Positions 27,089-35,650 of a DNA stretch of 64,000 nucleotides are shown piece by piece. Each line of letters begins with the position of its first letter. Position 1 is the stretch's first letter. The translations under genes and the position numbers were made by a program. Location of the stretch: assembly GCF_026319325.1 (NCBI RefSeq), contig NZ_JAPDMU010000001.1, positions 186,001 to 250,000 on the forward strand. The letters are read 5' to 3'. The DNA is from Methylophaga sp. OBS3. Its GTDB lineage: Bacteria; Pseudomonadota; Gammaproteobacteria; Nitrosococcales; Methylophagaceae. The notes under the pieces are model-generated. The model did not search any database. It had not been told where the DNA came from and was given only the letters and a program-made list of their open reading frames with translations.

Positions 27089-29836
27089 ATGAATTTTAAA
27101 AGCCGTTTCGCCCAAGCGCTCAGTTTTAGAGGGATAAGCCCTAGCAAAATATTACTTCCACTGTCGATCCTCATCATTGGTATTTTGCTCACGCTACAGC
27201 AATATTTTACGGATAAGCAGCAATCTAAAGAGACGTTAGAGGCTCGTTTCAATACATACTTTATTGAGGTTTCTCATCATGTAACCGAGAAAATTGAAGC
27301 CTATGAACAGATGTTAAGAGCCACGCAGGGTTTGTTCTATGCTAGCAGAGATGTCTCCCGCCAAGAGTTTCGTGCGTTTACGCAACAGTTACAAATAGAT
27401 GTTTTTTATCCAGGGCTGCAAGGTCTGGGCTATGCCCCAATCATCAAAACGGCAGATCGTGAAAGTCATATTAAGTCAGTCCGTGAGAATGGTTTCCCCA
27501 ACTATGATATGCATCCAGAGGGTGAAAGGGATTTTTACACTTCGATTTTATATCTTGAACCCTTTGTTGACCGTAATATAAGGGCGTTTGGCTATGATAT
27601 GGCTTCAGAAGCCAATCGTCGTGACGCCATGTTACGAGCCCGAGATACCCAAGAAGTTGCCTTATCGGCTGGTGTGAAGTTGGTCCAAGATCTCTCTGGC
27701 GAAACAGCCGTTGGGTTACTGATGTATCAACCATTATTTAAGAAGAGCACCATTTTGGGTGGAGATTCGACTCAATATGTGCAATCCCATACCGGTTGGG
27801 TTTACGCTGTTTTTCGGATTGATGATGTTGTAGAAAATACGCTGCTCAATTCTAGCTATGAAGTGCCATTTAAAGTAACGGATATAACTGGGGGTAATCG
27901 ACAACTGTTGTATGCCTCATCAGAAGCTTTTGATAATGACTTAACGCTGAGTTATAGCGTGAAATTGGGTGGACGTTTATGGCAATTTGAAGCGCAACCA
28001 AGTGAGGAGTTTATTCATAAATACCAACCTGAACGGTCATACCAAGATTTGATAGTAGGGTTTTTTCTTTCAGTATTAATGTCACTGGTTTTTTGGTTAG
28101 TCATTAATAGCCGTTTGCGTGCTGAGCGACGAGCGATGCAAATGACGCGCAAACTACGTGAGCAAAATCAACGTCTTTCGCTAGCGACCACTACTGCCCG
28201 GATGGGTATTTGGGATTGGGATTTTGTCGAAGAGAAAGTGTCACTTGATGGCAGCCTTCCTAAGTTGATGTTGGGAGAGACGGATAAAAAACATGTGATT
28301 AGCACAGCGTCTTGGCTAGCGAAAATTGAGCCGAGTGAACGGCCACGCTTACTAAAATCGCTCGATGACTGTATTGCCAATAACCAAGATCTGAATATCG
28401 ATGTGTTGCTTCAGACTCCAAACGATGAAGATACTCGCATGGTGCAGTTTAGCGGGGCATTACGGTTTGATAATGCAGGTCAAGCTGTAGGTATGCTGGG
28501 GGTAAGCTTTGATATCACAGACAGTTGGTTTAGTCAGCAGCAATTAACGCTAGCAGAAGCGCGCTGGAAGCATGCGCTGGAGGGCAGTGGTGAAGGTGTC
28601 TGGGATTGGTCTACATCTGATGACAAAGTGATTTATTCATCAATGTGGGTAGACATGTTGGGCTTCGAAACGGGAGAGCTGCAGCAGCATTTGGACGAAT
28701 GGACGGATCGTATACACCCTGCGGATAGAGCGGATTTCTTTGCCGCGTTAGATAGCATGTTAGATGGCAGCAAACCAGATTTACGTATTGAGCACCGTTT
28801 ACGTTGTAAAGGGGGGAGCTGGAAATGGGTAATGTGCCGTGGCACGGTGATCGAGCGTGATGCTGATAACAATCCGTTACGTGCTGTTGGCACCATTAGT
28901 GATATCACATGGCGTAAAGAAGCTGAAATCACGCTACAAATGAGCGAAGAGCGTTTTCGTAATGCATTTGATACCGCAGCAATTGGTATGGCGTTGGTGG
29001 ATTTGGATGGTCGTTGGTTAGAAGTGAATGATGCGCTGTGTAATATGCTTGGTTACTCAGAAAGTGAGGTATTGAAGCTAACCTTTATGGATGTAACACA
29101 TCCTGATGACTTAGATCTTGACCAACAATATGTAGAGAAATTGATTGATAGTGAACTTGATCACTACCAAATGGAAAAACGCTATATCTGCAAAGATGGT
29201 CAGATACTGGATGCCTTATTGAGCGTATCTGTAGTTCATGATGAGCATGGCAAAGTGAAACATTTTGTCTCGCAAATGCAGGATATTACTGCTCGTAAAA
29301 ATGAACGTGAGCGTATGCGTTTAATGGCGTTTTACGATGCCTTAACTGGGTTGCCGAACCGACGCTTATTTGATGAGCGGATCAGTCATGCCGTGTTAAG
29401 TGCCAGACGTAATCAAAACTGTTTAGCCCTTATGTACATCGATGTGGATCACTTTAAACAAATCAATGACAGCTATGGTCATGATATTGGTGATGAGGTG
29501 ATTAAAACGGTCGCCAAGCTGATGCACAATGAATTGCGTGCGAGTGATACTTTGGCTCGATTTGGTGGTGATGAATTTGTTGTATTGTTGACCGACGTCA
29601 TGGACAAGGATTCGGTGATGAAAGTCGCTGAAAATTTACGAGCACCATTTAGTGAACCATTAACTATTGGTGAGCAAAACATTCGTGTCACGCTCAGTAT
29701 CGGTATTGCCATTTGGTCAGCTGAAACCGATGAAAATATCGCCAGCTTTATGAAAAAAGCGGATATCGCCCTATACGAGGTGAAAGCGAAAGGTCGAAAT
29801 GACGTTGCGATTTATCAATCATCTGAGGTTGATTGA
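27089..29836 (+). CDS. CHASE-PAS-GGDEF diguanylate cyclase
   Basis: This is a 915-residue inner-membrane protein. A transmembrane helix (about 19-38), a periplasmic CHASE domain (about 75-260, 'YPGLQGLGYAPII') and a second helix (about 318-340) come first. Three PAS/PAC units (about 355-480, 490-615, 620-740) and a C-terminal GGDEF domain (about 745-905) follow. The active motif 'ARFGGDEFVVLL' is intact and an RASD inhibitory site sits five residues before it. It should make cyclic-di-GMP in response to an external small ligand and internal PAS signals. The last 22 bases overlap the end of the convergent ycjF-like gene. Confidence 0.9.
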   Translation: MNFKSRFAQALSFRGISPSKILLPLSILIIGILLTLQQYFTDKQQSKETLEARFNTYFIEVSHHVTEKIEAYEQMLRATQGLFYASRDVSRQEFRAFTQQLQIDVFYPGLQGLGYAPIIKTADRESHIKSVRENGFPNYDMHPEGERDFYTSILYLEPFVDRNIRAFGYDMASEANRRDAMLRARDTQEVALSAGVKLVQDLSGETAVGLLMYQPLFKKSTILGGDSTQYVQSHTGWVYAVFRIDDVVENTLLNSSYEVPFKVTDITGGNRQLLYASSEAFDNDLTLSYSVKLGGRLWQFEAQPSEEFIHKYQPERSYQDLIVGFFLSVLMSLVFWLVINSRLRAERRAMQMTRKLREQNQRLSLATTTARMGIWDWDFVEEKVSLDGSLPKLMLGETDKKHVISTASWLAKIEPSERPRLLKSLDDCIANNQDLNIDVLLQTPNDEDTRMVQFSGALRFDNAGQAVGMLGVSFDITDSWFSQQQLTLAEARWKHALEGSGEGVWDWSTSDDKVIYSSMWVDMLGFETGELQQHLDEWTDRIHPADRADFFAALDSMLDGSKPDLRIEHRLRCKGGSWKWVMCRGTVIERDADNNPLRAVGTISDITWRKEAEITLQMSEERFRNAFDTAAIGMALVDLDGRWLEVNDALCNMLGYSESEVLKLTFMDVTHPDDLDLDQQYVEKLIDSELDHYQMEKRYICKDGQILDALLSVSVVHDEHGKVKHFVSQMQDITARKNERERMRLMAFYDALTGLPNRRLFDERISHAVLSARRNQNCLALMYIDVDHFKQINDSYGHDIGDEVIKTVAKLMHNELRASDTLARFGGDEFVVLLTDVMDKDSVMKVAENLRAPFSEPLTIGEQNIRVTLSIGIAIWSAETDENIASFMKKADIALYEVKAKGRNDVAIYQSSEVD

Positions 29837-30855
29837 TTACGCAGTTTACTCAAACAACTTTTGGCAATATTGCTTAAAAAACGGTTTTTAGGCAAAGCAC
29901 CTTCGTTAAATGGCACAGGACGTATTTGTTGCATAGCACTGAAGCCAATACGCGCTTGATATAAACCAACGCCAACACCTTGGGCGACACTTCCTGCAAT
30001 TTTGCCACTCAAGCCTAGGCTGGTTTTTTCTGCCATCAATGTCAGGCCCGCCTGGGTACTGTATGAAAGCAAAGCAACTTTACAAACACGTAAATTCAGT
30101 TGCCATTGGGCAATAGTGCCGAGCCTGACACCGTATAACAGATGAATTTGGTTAACCATTTTCAGGGTTTTCCAAACCACCCAAAGTGTATCGACAATAG
30201 CTAACTGACTGACCGCGACCAACATGGCACTTTGCACACTATCACGTTGGATTAACGCTAAAGCTTGATGATCAAGCTTATTGAAAAAATGCTCATCAAC
30301 ATGCTGAACAACCTCGCCATCATGTAAGTAATCTGGCAACTGCTGTTTGGCTTCTTGCAGCAGGCTATGATGCGGTGTCTTGGCATAAAGTTTATCCAGT
30401 TCAACTAACCAAGCCTCTTGGCGACCACGGCTTTGTTCATGACGCATTTGGTCGGCAAAGTCTTGGAGCTCATTGACACGACGTAACTGTCGACGACTTC
30501 GCCAACCTAGCCAAAGTTGCTGACTGGTTAAAACCAATAAAATGGCAACAAGCAAAGCAAATATGCCAGCTAACCAGACATTGTTGGTTAACAACTCTTG
30601 CATTAGCTGCCACCAGTCGTAGCCCATCCAAACAACTAAAACAGCAATAAAACTATAGCACCATGCTTTTAGACCCCAACGCGATTTGCTGGTGGGCAAA
30701 GTGATATCAATGTCTATGTCTTCACTAACCGAGGCTGGTAAGGACAATTCTTGGTGTTTGTCTTTACGTACTGTAAAAAATGTCTCTGGATCCACTGCTT
30801 TTGCGGAGCGAGATTTTTTAGGTTTGTCTTTAAAGTAGGGATCTTGTTCACTCAC
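29815..30855 (-). CDS. YcjF-family (DUF697) membrane protein
   Basis: This 346-residue protein has a charged N-terminus, two transmembrane helices (about 66-85 and 95-120) and a C-terminal DUF697-like region with 'GSVAQGVGVGLYQARIGFSAM'. It matches E. coli YcjF in length and order. Its start overlaps the ycjX stop by four bases, so the pair is one operon. In E. coli ycjX-ycjF belong to the phage-shock regulon, but the function is unknown. No PspF-type control was seen here. Confidence 0.85.
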   Translation of the reverse strand: MSEQDPYFKDKPKKSRSAKAVDPETFFTVRKDKHQELSLPASVSEDIDIDITLPTSKSRWGLKAWCYSFIAVLVVWMGYDWWQLMQELLTNNVWLAGIFALLVAILLVLTSQQLWLGWRSRRQLRRVNELQDFADQMRHEQSRGRQEAWLVELDKLYAKTPHHSLLQEAKQQLPDYLHDGEVVQHVDEHFFNKLDHQALALIQRDSVQSAMLVAVSQLAIVDTLWVVWKTLKMVNQIHLLYGVRLGTIAQWQLNLRVCKVALLSYSTQAGLTLMAEKTSLGLSGKIAGSVAQGVGVGLYQARIGFSAMQQIRPVPFNEGALPKNRFLSNIAKSCLSKLRNQSTSDD

Positions 30856-32264
30856 TGGAATTTGTCTCCAATCAAGTCGCGTAGCACTTTATCCATTCGA
30901 ATATGGGCTAGCCGACCACCTATCGCTAAATCTGGGTTTACAGGTGGTTGTAATTCATGGGGCTGCCAGTTGCTGAACTCTTGCCATTGCTGGGCATCAG
31001 GAATAGCAGACGGAATAGGGGGGTGCCGTAATTCACCATAACGACCATCAACTAGGGTCGCGGTTAAATAATCTTGATGATCACTGCTACTTCTGACGGC
31101 TGCGGCAATTTCTGTTTCGATCTGAATCTTATTACGAACTGATTGTGGCGTGATGCGTTGAATGATGTCATCCATCAACTGCCTTAAGGCTTCATGTTGA
31201 TGCATTAAGAGGCGATCAGGTTTGGATGCGAGAAATAGCATTTTCTCTACTTCTGGAAATAATAATTGCCGCCACTGTGACGTGTAGCCAGCGTTGTAAC
31301 TATCGATAATACGACTGTAAGCCATCAACATGTCATCAAAGCATGCTTTGCCATGGCTTAAGGCTTTAACAACATCAATTAACATGACTTGTCGATCAAC
31401 ACCGGTAAAAAACTGCTGATAAAACGGTTTTACCATATGTTTTAAATAGTCTTGATAGGCATTTGCCAGTTGCTTAAATAAACTAGTTTCATCTGCCTGA
31501 TTAAGCTGTGCTTCACTAAAGTCCTGCAAATTCAGCAGTGGTAATACCGTCGGTAGTGGTTCATCATCGGTTAATAAGGCGCGACCGGGTTGTAGCAATG
31601 TCAGGCCATGCATTTTGCATTGTTTGAGAAAACTTTGATATCGATTAAACAAGGCTTTAATTACTGCTTCATCAGCTTCTGCTAATGGATCTAAAGCCGC
31701 TAAATCGCTTAGAAATGTTGGGTCAATATCGGCCCGAGGTGCTTGCTGAATAAGTCGTGCAGTGTCTAAACACCAATCGCGATAACCCAACGACAACATG
31801 GGTAAATCAACTAACCATTCGCCTGGATAGTCCCGAATATCTAAGGTCAGATGACGCTCATCGCCTAATAAACTCGACCACACTGATTTTTGTTTAAAAG
31901 CAATATTTAGTCTGGCCCCACTCATACGGCGTGTTGAGTCAGGCCAACGCGGCGGTTCAGCAGATAGCGCGGCGATACCACCAAGGTAATCAAATAACGG
32001 TAAGCCCGGGATTGGATCAAGTTTTACCGCTAATAAGCGACCATCTCTTGCTGGTAGAAATCCACCTAATCCTGTGTGATGCGAGAATTTAAGTTGATGA
32101 ATTAGACTGGTGAGAAAGGTGGACTTACCGCTGCCACTGAAACCACTGATGCCAATTTTGAGGTGTCGATCAAACGCCCGCTGAATCAAGTTTTCACTTT
32201 GATGTTGTAGCTGCTGAAGCTGCTGTTTGATTTGTTGACTTAATTGCTCGGCTTGGTTTGCCAT
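30852..32264 (-). CDS. YcjX-family P-loop NTPase
   Basis: This 470-residue nucleotide-binding protein has Walker A 'GISGFSGSGKSTFLTSL' (about 37-53), a Walker-B-like 'LTLDIRDYPGEW' and the family core 'QVMLIDVVKALSHGK'. It is an ATPase/GTPase of the dynamin-like fold recognised in the YcjX family. It is transcribed divergently from the MarR gene, whose palindromic sites lie 34 to 86 bp from the ycjX ATG. MarR control of both directions is therefore possible. It overlaps ycjF by four bases. Confidence 0.87.
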   Translation of the reverse strand: MANQAEQLSQQIKQQLQQLQHQSENLIQRAFDRHLKIGISGFSGSGKSTFLTSLIHQLKFSHHTGLGGFLPARDGRLLAVKLDPIPGLPLFDYLGGIAALSAEPPRWPDSTRRMSGARLNIAFKQKSVWSSLLGDERHLTLDIRDYPGEWLVDLPMLSLGYRDWCLDTARLIQQAPRADIDPTFLSDLAALDPLAEADEAVIKALFNRYQSFLKQCKMHGLTLLQPGRALLTDDEPLPTVLPLLNLQDFSEAQLNQADETSLFKQLANAYQDYLKHMVKPFYQQFFTGVDRQVMLIDVVKALSHGKACFDDMLMAYSRIIDSYNAGYTSQWRQLLFPEVEKMLFLASKPDRLLMHQHEALRQLMDDIIQRITPQSVRNKIQIETEIAAAVRSSSDHQDYLTATLVDGRYGELRHPPIPSAIPDAQQWQEFSNWQPHELQPPVNPDLAIGGRLAHIRMDKVLRDLIGDKFQ

Positions 32265-32297
32265 GCTTTCCCCAAAGGTTAAAACTTAAGCATATCA

Positions 32298-32353
32298 GAC
32301 AGCTAACTGTCGTGAAATTTCCCGGTTGACATAGTTAGCCAGCTAACTATAAT
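32298..32353 (+). promoter_or_regulatory. Consensus promoter overlapped by MarR-type palindromes
   Basis: TTGACA (32326-32331) and TATAAT (32348-32353) are 16 bp apart. The perfect palindrome ATAGTTAGC-CA-GCTAACTAT (32331-32350) fills the spacer and enters the -10 box. A second palindrome GACAG-CTAA-CTGTC lies at 32298-32311. Both contain AGCTAACT, 40 bp apart. Autorepression by the MarR protein is the natural reading. Confidence 0.8.
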
Positions 32354-32363
32354 GGGACGTACT

Positions 32364-32870
32364 ATGTTGCAGCTTAAAGATCTGCCCGATAAAGAAATCA
32401 TTCGTCGTTTTGCTGAGCGTTATCCTCAGGCAAATGTTGATGCGGTTCTGTCGTTCCTGAAAGTGCTCCAAGTCGGCACTGACTTATCCCTTGCCCTTAA
32501 TCAATACCTCGCTGAGTTTGACCTGCTTCAGGGACGCTGGTGGGTGCTGATCTTGCTGATGCGTGAAGAGGATAAAAGAGCAACACCATCAACCCTCGCC
32601 GAAAAAGCAGGGGTTTCGAGAGCGACCATGACAGGGTTGTTAGACGGGTTATTAAAAGAAAGATTGATAAGCCGAGAACATGCTCTAGTGGATAGGCGCC
32701 AAATAGAAATTAAATTGACCCAAGCTGGTCAAGATAAGTTAGATGAGGTTATGCCAGGTTATTACGAGCGTGTCAGCAAGCTTATGGCCACAATTGATTC
32801 TGATTTAAACCAACAAATGATTGAAGCATTGACGATATTGCACAACCATCGTCAACTATTTTTTAACTAA
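32364..32870 (+). CDS. MarR-family transcriptional regulator
   Basis: This protein of about 168 residues has the MarR winged helix-turn-helix: 'STLAEKAGVSRATMTGLLDGLLKERLISREHALVDRRQIEIKLTQAG'-like with recognition helix SRATMTGLLDGL. It probably represses its own promoter and perhaps the lipoprotein gene 16 bp downstream. An ATG at 32352 lies within the -10 box and cannot be on the mRNA if that promoter is used. The ATG at 32364 is then only about 3-5 bases from the predicted 5' end, giving a nearly leaderless message. The ligand is unknown. Confidence 0.85.
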   Translation: MLQLKDLPDKEIIRRFAERYPQANVDAVLSFLKVLQVGTDLSLALNQYLAEFDLLQGRWWVLILLMREEDKRATPSTLAEKAGVSRATMTGLLDGLLKERLISREHALVDRRQIEIKLTQAGQDKLDEVMPGYYERVSKLMATIDSDLNQQMIEALTILHNHRQLFFN

Positions 32871-32886
32871 GAGAGTGGAGAGGTTT

Positions 32887-33342
32887 ATGAAAAAATTTGC
32901 TAAGTGGTTAGCAGCAGGTTCATTAGTATTGGCGTTGGCTGCCTGCGGTGAAAGTGCACCTGTTGATACACAAGCTGTAGTTGATAATGCAAATGAAAGC
33001 TGGAATGCAGCCTTCAACAGTAGCGATAGCGAAGCATTAAGCGCGCTTTATGCAGAACAAGCAACATTGTCAGCAGGTGATGGCAAAGTATTAGCTGGTC
33101 GTGAGCAAATCGCAGCTTTATTCCAAAGCTTTTTTGATAATGGTTTGCACAATCACAAAATTGAAACCATCGCGAGCTATGGTTCACAAGGCCAAATTAG
33201 CCAATTGGCTAACTGGTCTGCCGATGTAAATAACGAAGCGGGTGAGACAGTAACTTACAGCGGTATTTTAGTGACTGTACTGCAACAAAAAGCTGATGGT
33301 GAGTGGGAAGTCGCTTCTCACGTATGGAACATGGCACCATAA
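32887..33342 (+). CDS. SnoaL/DUF4440-like lipoprotein
   Basis: This protein of about 151 residues has a lipoprotein signal (LVLALAACG, lipid Cys near residue 20). A small NTF2-like domain follows ('WNAAFNSSDSEALSALYAEQATLSAGDGKVLAGREQI', split across about 35-75), of the SgcJ/EcaC or DUF4440 type. Such domains often bind small hydrophobic ligands, and no catalytic residues can be assigned. The ATG at 32887 has GAGAGG upstream and is favoured over 32875. It is probably co-transcribed with the marR-type gene. Confidence 0.8.
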   Translation: MKKFAKWLAAGSLVLALAACGESAPVDTQAVVDNANESWNAAFNSSDSEALSALYAEQATLSAGDGKVLAGREQIAALFQSFFDNGLHNHKIETIASYGSQGQISQLANWSADVNNEAGETVTYSGILVTVLQQKADGEWEVASHVWNMAP

Positions 33343-33366
33343 AGCTACTTAAACAGTAGAATAATC

Positions 33367-33401
33367 AAGCCGTCGGTTGCTTTGCAGCCGGCGGCTTTTT
33401 T
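33367..33401 (+). terminator. Intrinsic terminator after the MarR/lipoprotein operon
   Basis: AAGCCGTCGG (33367-33376) pairs with CCGGCGGCTT (33388-33397) with one G-T wobble, followed by TTTT. It lies 25 bp after the lipoprotein stop. Confidence 0.82.
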
Positions 33402-33508
33402 GTTTGTCATGCACCAGATTAGCGCGACTTTTTGGTCAGTTAACCAAATTAATGCACTTTTTAGTTTGAGGTTTTTTGTAACCAATTGAAAATGAAGTAA
33501 ATATTCTA

Positions 33509-33524
33509 TGGCACGGCTTATGCT
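33509..33524 (+). promoter_or_regulatory. Sigma54 promoter before the NIT/ANTAR genes
   Basis: TGGCACGG-CTTA-TGCT has the GG (33510-33511) and GC (33522-33523) dinucleotides exactly 10 bp apart, and matches TGGCACG of the consensus fully at -24. The predicted start is near 33535, 26 bp before the small gene. No enhancer-binding protein site was identified. Confidence 0.75.
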
Positions 33525-33560
33525 AAACATAAATCGGAGCCCAACGAAGGAGGCCAAGTC

Positions 33561-33674
33561 ATGGGATATTTGATTGATGCGTTTTACCTGATTAAAGAAC
33601 TGTTCAAGTTACTGTTCATGGTGATTATTTCCCCGCTGGGATTAGCGGCAGGATTCTTCTTCAGCTGGCAATAG
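33561..33674 (+). CDS. 37-residue single-helix membrane peptide
   Basis: The peptide MGYLIDAFYLIKELFKL continues as LFMVIISPLGLAAGFFFSWQ. It is mostly hydrophobic and should form one membrane helix. GGAGG (33549-33553) lies eight bases before the ATG, so translation is well supported. It is the first gene after a sigma54-type promoter and ends 4 bp before the NIT-like sensor gene. Function is unknown. A role as a small subunit or regulator of that sensor is a guess from position. Confidence 0.65.
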   Translation: MGYLIDAFYLIKELFKLLFMVIISPLGLAAGFFFSWQ

Positions 33675-33678
33675 AATC

Positions 33679-34533
33679 ATGACATTGATGTCGATCAGCG
33701 CTGCCAGCGCACTGTTGTTTGGTTCTGCAGTACGCTGGCAGCAACAACAAACTTTGCAACATAAAAAGCTGAGACAAGGGCTCTATTACCTTTCTCAGCT
33801 TCAGCAACTAATTATGACTAGCCAACAGCATCGCGCTATCAGCAGCGCTTTTCTCGATGGCGATAGTAGTCTTCAACCCGAATTACTTACTTTGCAGCGA
33901 CAAATTGATGCTTTTATCAGTGACAAAGCTAATCAATCGTTGCAAAGCTTTGCCCAGTGGCAATCATTTGCAGATCATTGGCCGCGACTCAAGCAGGCAG
34001 TGTCTAATCAATCATTACCTGTCAGTCAGCTATTAAGACAACACGTTGCCATGATTGATACGCAATTAAAGTTACTTGATGTCGTTTGTCAGCATTATCA
34101 CCTCTACGATTTGATGCTCGATAACATGACACGATTACCCGATATTTGTATCGACACACTTCACGTCGCTGAGGACATTGCTCAAATGCGTGCTGTGGGC
34201 ACCGCATTGTGTCTGAAAGAAGAGATGTCAGACGATATCGCCCTTAGATTGGTACATCGTTCACTCAGTGCACGCATTCGTGCCTTACTTAAAGATTTAC
34301 ATGCGATCCAAAACCCGCAACTGCACGTTGTATTAAACAACCATTTGCTAGCGATGCAAACTGAGTTGCAGCAACTCATGCAGTTAGTCGAAAAAGAATT
34401 GCTTGATACGAAACAGCGAGCACTTCCACCACAAAGCTATTTTAACGCGGCTACTCGACCAATTAATGCGGTACAGGATTGCTTTAACGTTATTACCCAA
34501 TTCGCAGTGAATAATTATGCAAAACTCATCTAA
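33679..34533 (+). CDS. NIT-like sensor protein (all-helical, membrane-anchored)
   Basis: This 284-residue protein is almost entirely helical. A weak hydrophobic start (about 2-19) may anchor it. The segment 'LSQLQQLIMTSQQHRAISSAFLDGD' resembles the first helix of nitrate/nitrite-sensing NIT domains (Q-x-H-R-x-x-S-x-x-x-L-x-G-D). The next gene encodes an ANTAR protein and overlaps its end by 17 bases. In Klebsiella NasR, NIT and ANTAR are fused in one chain, so this looks like a split version. Nitrate or nitrite as ligand is inference, as the binding arginines have not been checked. Confidence 0.62.
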   Translation: MTLMSISAASALLFGSAVRWQQQQTLQHKKLRQGLYYLSQLQQLIMTSQQHRAISSAFLDGDSSLQPELLTLQRQIDAFISDKANQSLQSFAQWQSFADHWPRLKQAVSNQSLPVSQLLRQHVAMIDTQLKLLDVVCQHYHLYDLMLDNMTRLPDICIDTLHVAEDIAQMRAVGTALCLKEEMSDDIALRLVHRSLSARIRALLKDLHAIQNPQLHVVLNNHLLAMQTELQQLMQLVEKELLDTKQRALPPQSYFNAATRPINAVQDCFNVITQFAVNNYAKLI

Positions 34534-35143
34534 GCCATTAAAAAATCATACTTTTTCGCATCACACTTTGTTAGTGAGTAATCAATCTGACGTGGTTGAA
34601 TCCATTAGCATGGCGTTAGCGGACAGTGAGTATGCAATTCAAGAGCCGTTGCAGAGTTTATCTCAGCTATCAATCAGCCAACACCTCACCAATATGACCA
34701 TGCTGATTATTGCTGTTGATCGCTGTGATAGTGACATGATGATGATGATCGAGCTGCTGCTTTCAGAAAAGCCTTTGCCTATCGTTATATTTACTAAAAC
34801 GTATGATGCTGTAGCACAACAAAAAGCGATTCAAATTGGGGTCGCAGCTTTTGTGGTGGATGGTCTGCAAACCAGTCGATTACTGCCATTATTACAATTG
34901 GCGACCATTCGTTTTGCACAACAACGCAGTTTGATGGAACAAGTTGATACGCTTCGCACCCAATTGGCTGAACGTAAAATTATTGATCGTGCCAAAGGCT
35001 TATTAATGCAGCAACGCCAATGTAGTGAAGATGAAGCCTACAAGTTGTTGAGAACAACAGCGATGAATAAAAACATGCGACTTGCAATGTTGGCTCAACA
35101 AGTCCTGTCTGCAGCAACATTACTAGAACCTGCGCATAGTTAG
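34517..35143 (+). CDS. ANTAR-domain response regulator (NasT-like antiterminator)
   Basis: This 208-residue protein has an N-terminal pseudo-receiver (about 15-135, with 'MLIIAVDRCDSD' at the phospho-site region). A coiled coil follows, then an ANTAR domain (about 150-205): 'AERKIIDRAKGLLMQQRQCSEDEAYKLLRTTAMNKNMRLAMLAQQVL'-type with the conserved RAKGLLM core. ANTAR proteins bind paired hexaloop RNA hairpins and prevent termination of leaders, classically of nitrate assimilation genes. Such genes are not in this window, so the target is unknown. It overlaps the NIT-like gene and shares its sigma54 promoter. Confidence 0.85.
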   Translation: MQNSSKPLKNHTFSHHTLLVSNQSDVVESISMALADSEYAIQEPLQSLSQLSISQHLTNMTMLIIAVDRCDSDMMMMIELLLSEKPLPIVIFTKTYDAVAQQKAIQIGVAAFVVDGLQTSRLLPLLQLATIRFAQQRSLMEQVDTLRTQLAERKIIDRAKGLLMQQRQCSEDEAYKLLRTTAMNKNMRLAMLAQQVLSAATLLEPAHS

Positions 35144-35275
35144 TTTATCTGTGCACTAGGTTGGTGCGTGGTAAGGCTTGTTATGTCCAAAGCAAAGCAG
35201 TTTTCTTCCAGGTATATTCTCCCGGAAGCTATGTAACTGTTTATTATAAATGGGTATTTAAAGATATTGTGCGTA

Positions 35276-35291
35276 TGGCATATTTTCTGCA
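35276..35291 (+). promoter_or_regulatory. Second sigma54-like promoter, before the EAL/GGDEF genes
   Basis: TGGCATATTTTCTGCA has GG (35277-35278) and GC (35289-35290) 10 bp apart and matches TGGCA and TGC of the consensus. The -24 element differs at the two bases after TGGCA. Predicted transcription starts near 35302, about 60 bp before the 84-codon gene. The stretch 35144-35356 otherwise holds no gene. Confidence 0.55.
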
Positions 35292-35362
35292 AATGAATTA
35301 ACAACTATCGGTATGTCGACGGTGACGGTGCGCGATATTCATTCATTGTTAATCATTTGGAG

Positions 35363-35611
35363 ATGACATTGTTTAAAGCACTAACCTTTTTAAACAAAGC
35401 AGAACCCTTGGTCTTATCTGCCTTGTTATTGCTGAGTACAGCGGTCGTCAGTCTGTTTATGCATACCGCCTCAGGTGATGCTGAAGTGGTCAATGAGTCC
35501 GTCAGTATTGAGGTGCAGGCAGTAAGGAGTAGCCTGTTTGATACTGTTATTGATAACCAACTGGATGGTGAGCAAGGTCCGCAGTATGTTTCTGCTGGTC
35601 AATATTACTAA
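35363..35611 (+). CDS. Small single-helix membrane protein
   Basis: This hypothetical protein of about 82 residues has one transmembrane helix (LVLSALLLLSTAVVSLFMH, about 14-32) and a short acidic exported tail ending QYVSAGQYY. The start is uncertain. GGAG touches the ATG at 35363, while a TTG at 35369 has better spacing, and an in-frame TTG at 35357 also exists. It is the first gene after the second sigma54-like site and 40 bp before the EAL gene. No family was recognised. Confidence 0.55.
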   Translation: MTLFKALTFLNKAEPLVLSALLLLSTAVVSLFMHTASGDAEVVNESVSIEVQAVRSSLFDTVIDNQLDGEQGPQYVSAGQYY

Positions 35612-35650
35612 GGCCACCTTAATTAAGTGTGGCGGGCTGGAAAGTGAACC

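Noticed and set aside
32352..32354. Upstream ATG for the MarR gene
   Set aside because: It lies within the TATAAT box and would not be transcribed from that promoter.
33345..33557. Minus-strand frame of 70 codons
   Set aside because: It runs through the terminator hairpin and the sigma54 promoter region and lacks protein-like composition.
35144..35356. ANTAR-target leader with two hexaloop hairpins
   Set aside because: I searched the leader by eye and found no pair of stem-loops with A1-G4 hexaloops.
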